A stretch of 12,764 bases of DNA from Alkalimonas sp. (GTDB lineage Bacteria; Pseudomonadota; Gammaproteobacteria; Enterobacterales; Alteromonadaceae), in contig JAIUMG010000061.1 of NCBI GenBank assembly GCA_022565655.1, forward strand, positions 1 to 12,764, read 5' to 3'. This document shows positions 1 through 6,777 of this stretch, in pieces. The notes below the pieces were generated by a model, which was not told where the DNA came from, searched no databases, and saw nothing but the letters and a program-made list of their open reading frames with translations. Position numbers and translations under genes: made by a program. How positions within the stretch are numbered: the stretch's first letter is position 1; the number at the start of each line of letters is the position of its first letter.

Positions 1-623
1 AGGAGCTGGCGTTGCAGTACAGCACTGTTGTGCCGCTGGTGTGTGACTTGACCGATAGCAGTGCGCTGACTGAGTTGATGTCTAAACTGAGATCTCAGAC
101 AGCCTCATTGGATCTGGCAATACTCAATGCAGGTACTTGCATCTATGTGGATGCAGAGCAGCTGCAACTCAGCGACTTCGAACAAACCTTTGCCATTAAC
201 TTTTTTGCTATTGTTGCTCTGGTGCCACAGCTGCTGCCCTTACTTAAAGCAGCTGAGCATGGCCAGCTGGCTATTGTCAGCAGCTTAGCCCATGTATTTC
301 CTTTCACGAAAGCCGAAGCCTATGGCGCCAGTAAAGCGGCCGTCAGTTATTTCACGGAAAGTCTGCGAGCAGACTGGTCAGGCAATGGGGTGAATGTTTG
401 TTTGATTGAACCAGGCTTTGTCGATACCCCACTGACCCAGAAAAATGAGTTTGATATGCCCTTTTTGATCTCGAGCGATCAGGCCGTACAGCGCATCAGT
501 CAAGGTATTGCCAGTCGCCAGCCGCGGATCCGCTTTCCTAAGCGTTTGGTCTGGAGTTTACATGCACTACGGATACTGCCTTACCGATTGCGTTTGGCCA
601 TTGCCAGAGGCATGAAATCATGA
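1..623 (+). CDS. Short-chain dehydrogenase/reductase (SDR), 5'-truncated
   Basis: This is the C-terminal three quarters of a classical SDR oxidoreductase; the reading frame is open to the left edge. A TTG at 12 has an AGGAG at 1-5 in front of it, but a start there would remove the Rossmann GxxxGxG motif that every SDR needs, so the true start lies outside the window. Counting from that TTG, the CDLTD segment (11-15) fits the adenine-binding Asp region and LNAG (38-41) is the NAG motif. S91 is the likely catalytic Ser, and Y104-G-A-S-K108 is the YxxxK catalytic pair. EPGFVDTP follows as the usual PG motif. The active site is intact, so this is an NAD(P)-dependent oxidoreductase of unknown substrate. 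Its stop overlaps the next start (ATGA at 620-623), which implies translational coupling to the membrane protein downstream. Family assignment is secure; the substrate is not. Confidence 0.9.
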   Translation, partial: ELALQYSTVVPLVCDLTDSSALTELMSKLRSQTASLDLAILNAGTCIYVDAEQLQLSDFEQTFAINFFAIVALVPQLLPLLKAAEHGQLAIVSSLAHVFPFTKAEAYGASKAAVSYFTESLRADWSGNGVNVCLIEPGFVDTPLTQKNEFDMPFLISSDQAVQRISQGIASRQPRIRFPKRLVWSLHALRILPYRLRLAIARGMKS

Positions 624-1111
624 AATGGCGGGCACTTATTGGTTTCGAGTTGGGCTGGTTGGCCTTGGTTATTTTTCAATTCTGGGCGCTTTTGCCTGTC
701 GCCATCTATATCGCCTGGGCCCTCAATCGTTTGGTTCGCACGCAGCAGACATTGGTTCTGCAGTTGGCGATCATGGGCATTGTGCTGGATAGTTTGCTGG
801 TTTGGCTTGGGGTGATGAGTTTTACCACTTCAGCCTGGCTACCACTCTGGTTTTTGCTGCTCTGGTGTTTGTTTGCTTTAACGGTGGTAGAAGCCTTTGC
901 CGATTTATTAAAACCTGTGTGGTTGGCACCCATACTGGGTGCCATCGGCGGGCCTCTGTCGTATCTGGGCGGAGCTGTGCTAAGTGGTGGTATTTTGGTG
1001 ATGCCATTAGGCTGGATGTCCTGGGCGAGCCTGGCTGTGGTATGGGCTATCCTCGCTTATTATTTTGCAACGATACCCAAGGAGAGATTGCATGCGCAGA
1101 TGGCTTCTTAG
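620..1111 (+). CDS. DUF2878 family inner-membrane protein
   Basis: This 163-residue, very hydrophobic protein has about five membrane segments (roughly 6-36 as one long or two short helices, 46-65, 72-92, 101-125, 131-150). It ends in a short basic tail. An Asp inside a membrane helix (D57, in GIVLDSLL) and the GPLSYLGG stretch (111-118) resemble the conserved positions I recall for DUF2878; length also fits. No enzymatic function is established for the family. The start overlaps the SDR stop by 4 bp, and its own 3' end overlaps the next gene by 20 bp, so the three genes are almost certainly one operon. From memory, DUF2878 genes recur beside SDR, cfa-like methyltransferase, DUF1365 and chalcone isomerase-like genes in gammaproteobacteria, which suggests a role in envelope lipid metabolism. 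That role is inference. Confidence 0.75.
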   Translation: MKWRALIGFELGWLALVIFQFWALLPVAIYIAWALNRLVRTQQTLVLQLAIMGIVLDSLLVWLGVMSFTTSAWLPLWFLLLWCLFALTVVEAFADLLKPVWLAPILGAIGGPLSYLGGAVLSGGILVMPLGWMSWASLAVVWAILAYYFATIPKERLHAQMAS

Positions 1112-1592
1112 TCTGAGTTTATTGTTGGTATTTTGCCCGGCACAAGCCATGCCGGAACTGCAGTTGGTAGGCGAAGGTAACTTTCGTTACTTCCTCTGGA
1201 ACCTATACGAGGCACGCCTGTACAGCGAGCAGGGTGACTTTAACGATTATCAGCAAAGTGCACCTGTGTTGCTGGAGTTAACCTACCAACGGAGTATTAC
1301 GAAACAACAGTTTATTGATGCCACCATCGACCAGTGGCAGCACTTGGCACAAAGCTCTGAAGATCAGCAGCAACAATGGGCTGAACAATTGCAATCGATC
1401 TGGCAGGATGTCAGCAAAGGCGACCGGCTGGCTGCATTGCTGCAGCCAGATATGAGTGTTGAGTTTTTTATGAACGATCAACCGACCGGGCGCATTGATG
1501 ATTCGGCGTTTGGCCCGGCTTTTTTCGACATCTGGCTGCACCCGGATACCAGTGCACCAGGACTGCGTCGCCGGTTACTGGCGACTCGCTGA
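1092..1592 (+). CDS. Exported chalcone isomerase-like protein
   Basis: The protein has 166 residues. Residues 1-19 form a signal peptide: two Arg, a Leu-rich core and an A-Q-A cleavage site before MPEL. The mature part begins with a segment of the GxGxFRYFLWNLYEARLY type (27-44), typical of bacterial chalcone isomerase-like proteins (Chalcone_3 type). A helical region rich in Gln (about 72-105) and a C-terminal FGPAFFDIWL strand follow. The bacterial relatives are not known to isomerise flavonoids and are usually exported proteins of unknown ligand, possibly fatty-acid-like. I chose the ATG at 1092 because AAGGAG lies at 1079-1084, 7 nt upstream, and this start gives a clean signal peptide; the in-frame TTG at 1065 adds nine residues without a ribosome site. 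The 3' end overlaps the convergent phosphatase gene by 18 bp, and no terminator is visible between them. Confidence 0.8.
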   Translation: MRRWLLSLSLLLVFCPAQAMPELQLVGEGNFRYFLWNLYEARLYSEQGDFNDYQQSAPVLLELTYQRSITKQQFIDATIDQWQHLAQSSEDQQQQWAEQLQSIWQDVSKGDRLAALLQPDMSVEFFMNDQPTGRIDDSAFGPAFFDIWLHPDTSAPGLRRRLLATR

Positions 1593-2912
1593 GGCATCGA
1601 TCAGTTGCATGATGCGTTTGCCAATATCGATATTATCCATAAAGCCGGTAAACTGCTCGGCGCCGGCACCATAGGCCAGTACAGGCACATCAGCAGCGGT
1701 ATGGCCTGTGGTGGTCCAGCCGGTCCGAGTGGCATCATTAATCAATTGATTGAGTACCCAATACAAGCTATCTCTGTCGTGCTGGGCGTCGGTGATCATC
1801 GTCAGTTGTTCATCGGTTAGTGGTAAACTGGTGTATTGACGCCATTGCTTCGCTATATCCTGTGCTTCCACATCGATGAAACGCCTGGTTAGCTCGCGTA
1901 CTGTGAACTGAACACCATAAATTAAATCGGCCCGCCATTCATAAATACCATCGGCACCCAGTGATAGACCACCGGTTTCATGATCGGCGGTGATGATCAA
2001 CAAGGTATCCGGGTTGGCATCAACATAAGCCTTGGCTGTTTCAATCGCTAGGGCAAAGTCATGCATTTCTGTCATGGCACAGGCAATATCGTTGGCATGA
2101 CCACACCAGTCGATCTGGCTGCCTTCCACCATCAGCACGAAGCCCTGCGGGTGAGGGGAGAGCAGTTCAAGCGCTTTTTCGGTCATCAGCTGTAGCGGGG
2201 ATTCTAGCTCCTGGTTCAGGACAGAGGGCAGGCCACTGTCGGCCAGTAATGCCAGGGCTGGCGCTCGGTTAAGTTGTGACAGTTGCTGCCAGCTATCGGC
2301 ATACTGGTAGCCTTCAGCCTGAAACTCAGCAACCAGGTTACGATCGTCGCGAATAAAGTGTCGTAACCCGCCACCGAACATCACATCAGGCACCAATTGG
2401 CCATCAATACGAATATCAAAGTAATGATCGGCGATAGCATCCATATTACGGCGGCTTTTGTTGTGTGCCAAGAAAGCGGCTGGGGTGGCATGATTAATCT
2501 GTGAGCTGGCGACGATTCCATTGGCTTTGCCCAGACGTTTGGCTTGTTGCATCATGGTACCAATCGGCAGATGCTGTTGATCAACTGAAATGGCAGCATT
2601 AAATGTTTTAACGCCAGTAGCCAGAGCGGTGGCACTGGCAGCGGAGTCGGTTACCAGCGTTTGATCATCTGGCCAGGTGCTCGACATACCAGTCCAGAGC
2701 TGATCATAAATGGTTGGCTTGATCTGCTGGTGTTGGCCCTCTGCTAAATAATAACGATAGGCTGTCAGGTAGTTGGAGCCCATGCCATCGCCAATCATAA
2801 AAATGATATTACGCGGCTCAGTAGATTCATGTTTATGTTCAGCTGGGGCTGGGGTCTGACTGCAAGCGCTAAGAAAAGTTAATAATGTCAGGAACAGAAA
2901 TCTTGCAAGCAT
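1575..2912 (-). CDS. Alkaline phosphatase, PhoA-type, predicted lipoprotein
   Basis: The 445-residue protein carries the complete two-metal alkaline phosphatase active site. D42 lies in MIGDGMG, the nucleophile S90 in TDSAASATA, and H141-A-T-P-A is the next conserved block. MVEGSQIDWCGH supplies E263, D268 and H272; ADHETGG supplies D310 and H311; TTGHTA supplies H404. It should hydrolyse phosphate monoesters outside the cytoplasm. Residues 1-17 form a lipoprotein signal with lipobox L-S-A-C17. The residue after the Cys is Ser, not Asp, so sorting to the outer membrane is expected. An in-frame start at 3083 would add 57 residues that look non-coding and bury the signal peptide, so I chose 2912, although it has only a weak ribosome site. 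The gene is transcribed alone and converges on the chalcone isomerase-like gene. No convincing Pho box was found upstream. Confidence 0.92.
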   Translation of the reverse strand: MLARFLFLTLLTFLSACSQTPAPAEHKHESTEPRNIIFMIGDGMGSNYLTAYRYYLAEGQHQQIKPTIYDQLWTGMSSTWPDDQTLVTDSAASATALATGVKTFNAAISVDQQHLPIGTMMQQAKRLGKANGIVASSQINHATPAAFLAHNKSRRNMDAIADHYFDIRIDGQLVPDVMFGGGLRHFIRDDRNLVAEFQAEGYQYADSWQQLSQLNRAPALALLADSGLPSVLNQELESPLQLMTEKALELLSPHPQGFVLMVEGSQIDWCGHANDIACAMTEMHDFALAIETAKAYVDANPDTLLIITADHETGGLSLGADGIYEWRADLIYGVQFTVRELTRRFIDVEAQDIAKQWRQYTSLPLTDEQLTMITDAQHDRDSLYWVLNQLINDATRTGWTTTGHTAADVPVLAYGAGAEQFTGFMDNIDIGKRIMQLIDASASRQ

Positions 2913-3182
2913 AGTGAGTGAACCATTCAATAAAAATTGAGGTTGATAGTAGCAAACTGGGCAGAAGCTGACAAAAATACCCGCTAAAAGCCGTTTATTT
3001 GCGATAAGTTGCAGAAAAGCTGGACAGACTGAACTTTCCTGCCATGCTGGGCTCAGATAAATTGTTAAAGTTTGTATTTTCACGCACTTAAAGCTGGCAC
3101 GATGTTGGTGACGTCATGGATGGATAAACCTGCAGCTGCTTTAGATAAAGTCATGCTTTGTATTTGAATCAAAGGTTGTCCA
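2913..3182. other. Divergent intergenic region
   Basis: These 270 bp separate the phosphatase start (-) from the methyltransferase start (+), so they must hold both promoters. I see no strong sigma-70 pair on either strand. On the minus strand, TTGCTA and TATTGA lie 17 bp apart just upstream of the phosphatase start, but both match poorly. On the plus strand an AAAGG ribosome site (3171-3175) precedes the methyltransferase ATG by 7 nt. An 8-bp palindrome TGACGTCA lies at 3109-3116. No open reading frame here looks coding. Confidence 0.5.
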
Positions 3183-4052
3183 ATGACGCTGATAACGAAA
3201 CAAACAATGAATGCGTATGTATTTCTATGGTCTTTGCTCAGTATCTCTGCAGTACTCGCTGAAGGTTCAAGCCCAGTCCCGACTCTCCCTGATGCCCAAA
3301 AACTGCAATACTATGCCAACCATTCGATGCGCTCTGAAGCGCATATCGCGCGTAATACCTACCGAAATCCAGTCGATACCCTGTTGTTTTTCGAGGTAGC
3401 ACCACAGCATCAGGTGTTGGAGATCTGGCCTGCCAGGGGGTGGTATACTGAAATCCTGGCACCCTATTTAAAAGAACATGGCCAGCTGACCATAGCGCAT
3501 CATCGGCAGTTTCAACTGGATGAAGATGATGCACAACAGCGGTTTTGGGCCCGCCTCAGTCAGGGGCTATCTGAGCAAATTGAAACGCACCCAGATTACT
3601 TCGGAGCGGTGCAGCAATTATCATTCGACCCACCAGAGTTAGTTCAGTTAGGGCAGAAGGGATCCTATGATCGGGTGCTCAGCTTTCGCAATGCCCATAT
3701 CTGGGATCAGGATGGCAGTTTACTGCAAAGCCTGAGCGCTTTTTATCGTGTGTTAAAGCCGGGAGGGATCCTTGGTATGGTGGAGCACCGAGCCAGTCGA
3801 TTGTCTGATATCAGTAGTATGGCATCGGAAGGTTACCTGGATGAAGCCTATGTCATCCGAGTGGCTGAAAGTGTTGGCTTTGAATTGCTGGAACGCAGTG
3901 AGATTAACGCCAATCCGCTTGATACGCGTGATCACCCGCGAGGTGTCTACAATTTACCACCTACTCTGGTGATGGGATCGCAAGATAGGGACAAATACCT
4001 GGCCATCGGTGAAAGTGATCGGATGACGTTAAAGTTTATCAAGCCGGACTAG
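3183..4052 (+). CDS. Predicted exported class I SAM-dependent methyltransferase-like protein
   Basis: The 289-residue protein resembles the COG4798-type predicted methyltransferases. After a signal-like segment (hydrophobic about 10-25, V-L-A before E27) comes HSMRSEAHIARNTYRNP (47-63), then DTLLFFEV. Motif I is VLEIWPARGWYTEIL (78-92), and VLKPGG (190-195) is a late motif. GMVEHRA (198-204) and an N-terminally charged helix end the Rossmann fold. In relatives I recall, motif I reads WPGxGWYTEILAPY; here the first Gly is Ala84, a position that lies against the cofactor. A signal peptide on a SAM enzyme is puzzling because SAM is cytoplasmic, yet such N-termini recur in this family. The start at 3183 is supported by AAAGG with 7-nt spacing; the ATG at 3207 has none and would still leave the hydrophobic segment. 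The substrate is unknown. Class assignment is fairly safe; activity is not. Confidence 0.75.
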   Translation: MTLITKQTMNAYVFLWSLLSISAVLAEGSSPVPTLPDAQKLQYYANHSMRSEAHIARNTYRNPVDTLLFFEVAPQHQVLEIWPARGWYTEILAPYLKEHGQLTIAHHRQFQLDEDDAQQRFWARLSQGLSEQIETHPDYFGAVQQLSFDPPELVQLGQKGSYDRVLSFRNAHIWDQDGSLLQSLSAFYRVLKPGGILGMVEHRASRLSDISSMASEGYLDEAYVIRVAESVGFELLERSEINANPLDTRDHPRGVYNLPPTLVMGSQDRDKYLAIGESDRMTLKFIKPD

Positions 4053-4056
4053 TGAG

Positions 4057-4101
4057 CTTTCCATTTAATTCCGACAGAATCATTCATAATTAATTGGAAA
4101 G
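4057..4101. repeat. Imperfect 14-bp inverted repeat upstream of the hydrolase gene
   Basis: The arms CTTTCCATTTAATT (4057-4070) and AATTAATTGGAAAG (4088-4101) pair at 13 of 14 positions around a 17-nt loop, with a single T-T mismatch. There is no T-run after the right arm, so it is not a classical intrinsic terminator. The right arm ends 3 nt before the GGAG ribosome site (4105-4108) of the hydrolase. It could be an RNA stem that affects translation or mRNA stability, or an operator for a dimeric regulator. Confidence 0.6.
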
Positions 4102-4112
4102 AGCGGAGCACA

Positions 4113-4976
4113 ATGCAGTTTGAGCATTCATTTAAAGTAGACGCCTTGCAGTGGGCTGGCATTAGTCATTGCGATAACTTTGGCGCTGACAACCCACCGA
4201 TACTTTGCTTGCATGGCTGGCTGGATAATGCCGCCAGCTTTCTGCCTCTGGCGGCGCATTTAAAGCATCTTCCTTTATTGGCATTAGACTTTCCGGGCCA
4301 TGGTCACTCCAGCCATCGTGGCGCGGATGCCTATTATTATTTTTTTGATTGGGTGCACGATCTTGTTGCTTTGTGCCGTCAGCAACAATGGCAACAATTG
4401 ACCATCATAGGGCACTCGATGGGAGGCATGGTGGCGACAGCACTGGCGGCCAGTTTCCCTGAATTGGTGGGCCGGCTGATCCTGATCGATAGTCTGGGAT
4501 TTGTGACCACAGAAGCGGGAGAGACTCCTGCTCAGTTACGCCGGGGTATAGAGTCTCGTCTGGTGCGCCCGAATGGGCGCAGGCCGCTTTATTCCAGCTT
4601 GCAAAAAGCGGCCGAAGCCAGGCAAAAACAAAGTGACTTTTCGTTGGAGCAAGCGTTATTGCTGGCCGAACGTGGCACTCAAGCTGATCAGGCTGGCGTT
4701 AGTTGGCGAGCCGATCTGCGATTACGGCAGCAATCGGTGTATCGGATGACAACGGCACAGGCAACGGCATTAATCAGAGCCGTGCAATGCCCGGTACTGG
4801 CGATTTTGGCGGAAGATGGTATGTTTAAAGCTCAACCAGATAAGTTGCTCAGCAACTTTCAGACGATCACGCTCAAATGGGTGACTGGTGGCCACCATTG
4901 CCACATGACCAAGAGTGCGATCGTTGCAGAAGCGGTCGCTGAATTTTGTGCTTCATACCAAATTAAGCTAGATTAA
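4113..4976 (+). CDS. Alpha/beta-fold serine hydrolase
   Basis: This is a 287-residue cytoplasmic hydrolase with no signal peptide. LCLHGWLDNA (31-40) gives the HG oxyanion loop, DFPGHGHSSH (59-68) follows strand 4, and GHSMGG (100-105) is the nucleophile elbow with S102. LILIDSLG (123-129) follows strand 6, AEDG (233-236) offers the likely acid D235, and GGHHCHM (259-265) offers the catalytic His (H261 or H262). The sequence resembles the SERHL-like (serine hydrolase-like) group more than lipases, though I cannot name a substrate. GGAG at 4105-4108 precedes the ATG by only 4 nt. The gene lies directly upstream of fadD; from memory Pseudomonas also has a hydrolase gene next to fadD genes. A role in releasing acyl chains for activation is plausible but is inference. 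Confidence 0.88.
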   Translation: MQFEHSFKVDALQWAGISHCDNFGADNPPILCLHGWLDNAASFLPLAAHLKHLPLLALDFPGHGHSSHRGADAYYYFFDWVHDLVALCRQQQWQQLTIIGHSMGGMVATALAASFPELVGRLILIDSLGFVTTEAGETPAQLRRGIESRLVRPNGRRPLYSSLQKAAEARQKQSDFSLEQALLLAERGTQADQAGVSWRADLRLRQQSVYRMTTAQATALIRAVQCPVLAILAEDGMFKAQPDKLLSNFQTITLKWVTGGHHCHMTKSAIVAEAVAEFCASYQIKLD

Positions 4977-4982
4977 ACCAGA

Positions 4983-5011
4983 TTGTGAACAGAACTATTT
5001 TATGGGATGAT
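4983..5011 (+). promoter_or_regulatory. Weak candidate promoter for fadD
   Basis: TTGTGA (4983-4988) and GATGAT (5006-5011) are 17 bp apart, each matching the sigma-70 consensus at 4 of 6 positions. They lie in the 136-bp gap between the hydrolase and fadD, which is long enough for fadD to have its own promoter. A small perfect hairpin GAGT-AAAA-ACTC lies at 5021-5032. I did not see a convincing FadR or PsrA operator. Treat this as a suggestion only. Confidence 0.22.
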
Positions 5012-5112
5012 GCCGATATAGAGTAAAAACTCAATCCTATGAGCGGTCGATAACAGCACGGCTGACTCATCATAATAAAACCTAAAAAGACAATGAATTT
5101 GAGGAGAAGACG

Positions 5113-6771
5113 GTGGAGCAAGTTTGGTTAAAACGATACCCAGCCGGTGTGCCTGCTGAAATAAATGCCGATCATTACCATTCTCTGTTGGACATTATAG
5201 AGCAGAGCATTAATAAGTTTCCTGATCACACGGCCTTTATTAATATGGGCAAAGGCATTACCTATCGCGAGTTTGATAAGTTAACCAAAGCCTTTGCAGC
5301 CTACTTGCAAAAAGAGCTTGGCTTAGGCAAAGGCGATGCGGTGGCGATCATGATGCCGAATTTATTGCAAGATCCTGTTGCGATTATTGGTACTTTGCGC
5401 GCAGGTTGTACAGTGGTGAATGTCAACCCATTGTATACACCACGCGAACTTGAGCATCAGCTGAATGACTCCAAAGCCAAAGCGATCGTCATTGTCGAAA
5501 ACTTTGCTCACACCCTGGCCGCCGTTCGCAAAAAAGTGAAGGTTGAGCATGTTATTTTAACCAAGATGGGTGACATGTTGGGTACCGTTAAAGGCACCAT
5601 CGTCAACCTGGTTGTGAAGCATGTCAAAAAGCTGGTGCCTTCCTATCAGTTGACGAATGTGATCCCGTTTAAGCAAGTGTTGGATAAAGGGCAGCATTTA
5701 AAATATCAGACGCCAGAAGTGGATGGCTCGGATCTGGCTTTTTTGCAATATACCGGTGGTACCACTGGCGTGTCGAAAGGTGCCATGCTTACTCATCGTA
5801 ATATGGTGGCTAATCTTGAGCAGGCCGCGGGCTGCCTGGATCCAATTTTGGAAGAAGGCAAAGAGCAGGTGGTCACCGCCTTGCCGCTGTATCATATTTT
5901 TGCCCTGACAGCGAACCTGCTGGTGTTTATGAAGTACGGGGGCACCAATCTGCTGATCACCAATCCACGTGATATGCCTAACTTTGTCAAGGAACTCAAA
6001 GCATTCCCATTTACTGCATTAACCGGCGTCAACACCCTGTTTAATGGCTTGATGAACACACCAGGTTTTACCGAGATTGATTTCAGTACGCTGAAGCTGT
6101 CTTTGGGTGGTGGTATGGCGGTACAGCGGCCTGTAGCCGAGCGCTGGCAAAATATGACCAAAACACGCTTGCTGGAAGGTTATGGCCTGACCGAGTGCTG
6201 CCCACTGGTGACCATAGTGCCTTACGATGCCGAAGGCTTTACCGGCAGCATCGGTTTGCCGGCCCCATCGACCTTAATTCGTATCGTCGATGAAGATGGG
6301 AAAGACGTCCCCACCGGCGAGCCAGGTGAAATGATAGTGCAAGGCCCTCAAGTCATGAAGGGCTATTACAATCGCCCGGATGAGACGGCTAAAACCATCA
6401 AGGATGGCTGGTTGTATACCGGCGATATTGCCCGGATGGATGAACAAGGGTTCTTCTACATCGTGGATCGTAAAAAAGACATGATCCTGGTGTCCGGCTT
6501 CAATGTGTTCCCGAATGAAATCGAAGAAGTGGCTGCCATGAACGAAAAAGTGCTGGAAGTGGCTGCTGTTGGGGTCGCGAATGAAGCGGCTGGTGAAGTG
6601 GTGAAGTTGTTTGTGGTGAAAAAAGATCCTTCATTGACTGAAGAGGAGTTGATCGCCCACTGCAAACAGAACCTGACGGGCTATAAGGTGCCTAAGCAGG
6701 TTGAGTTTCGCGATGAGTTGCCTAAAACCAACGTAGGTAAAATATTGCGTCGTGAACTGCGGGAGTCCTGA
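5113..6771 (+). CDS. fadD: Long-chain-fatty-acid--CoA ligase
   Basis: The enzyme converts long-chain fatty acids, ATP and CoA to acyl-CoA, AMP and pyrophosphate at the inner face of the cytoplasmic membrane, feeding beta-oxidation and vectorial uptake. It has 552 residues and aligns almost end to end with what I recall of E. coli FadD, including the start (VWLKRYPA) and the end (VGKILRRELR). The P-loop-like ATP/AMP motif YTGGTTGVSKGAM spans 213-225, ALPLYHIFAL lies at 256-265 and EGYGLTECCP at 355-364. The FACS signature runs about 433-457 (DGWLYTGD then DRKKDMI). The catalytic Lys is K543. The start is GTG with GAGGAG (5101-5106) 6 nt upstream; it matches the E. coli N-terminus in register. 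rnd follows 6 bp later, an arrangement also found in E. coli. Confidence 0.97.
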   Translation: MEQVWLKRYPAGVPAEINADHYHSLLDIIEQSINKFPDHTAFINMGKGITYREFDKLTKAFAAYLQKELGLGKGDAVAIMMPNLLQDPVAIIGTLRAGCTVVNVNPLYTPRELEHQLNDSKAKAIVIVENFAHTLAAVRKKVKVEHVILTKMGDMLGTVKGTIVNLVVKHVKKLVPSYQLTNVIPFKQVLDKGQHLKYQTPEVDGSDLAFLQYTGGTTGVSKGAMLTHRNMVANLEQAAGCLDPILEEGKEQVVTALPLYHIFALTANLLVFMKYGGTNLLITNPRDMPNFVKELKAFPFTALTGVNTLFNGLMNTPGFTEIDFSTLKLSLGGGMAVQRPVAERWQNMTKTRLLEGYGLTECCPLVTIVPYDAEGFTGSIGLPAPSTLIRIVDEDGKDVPTGEPGEMIVQGPQVMKGYYNRPDETAKTIKDGWLYTGDIARMDEQGFFYIVDRKKDMILVSGFNVFPNEIEEVAAMNEKVLEVAAVGVANEAAGEVVKLFVVKKDPSLTEEELIAHCKQNLTGYKVPKQVEFRDELPKTNVGKILRRELRES

Positions 6772-6777
6772 TCCCCT

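Noticed and set aside
2941..3080. A Pho box upstream of the phosphatase
   Set aside because: CTGTC-like pieces occur on the minus strand, but their spacing is 10 or 13 bp rather than 11, and the second copies match poorly.
2913..3083. A 57-residue N-terminal extension of the alkaline phosphatase
   Set aside because: It would place the lipoprotein signal internally and its sequence does not look coding; the start at 2912 gives a proper signal peptide.
3109..3116. TGACGTCA palindrome as an operator
   Set aside because: An isolated 8-bp palindrome is expected by chance at this scale, and no family of bacterial regulators is suggested by its context.
4977..5112. FadR or PsrA operator upstream of fadD
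   Set aside because: No AACTGGTC-like or GAAAC/GTTTC dyad of adequate match was seen by eye.
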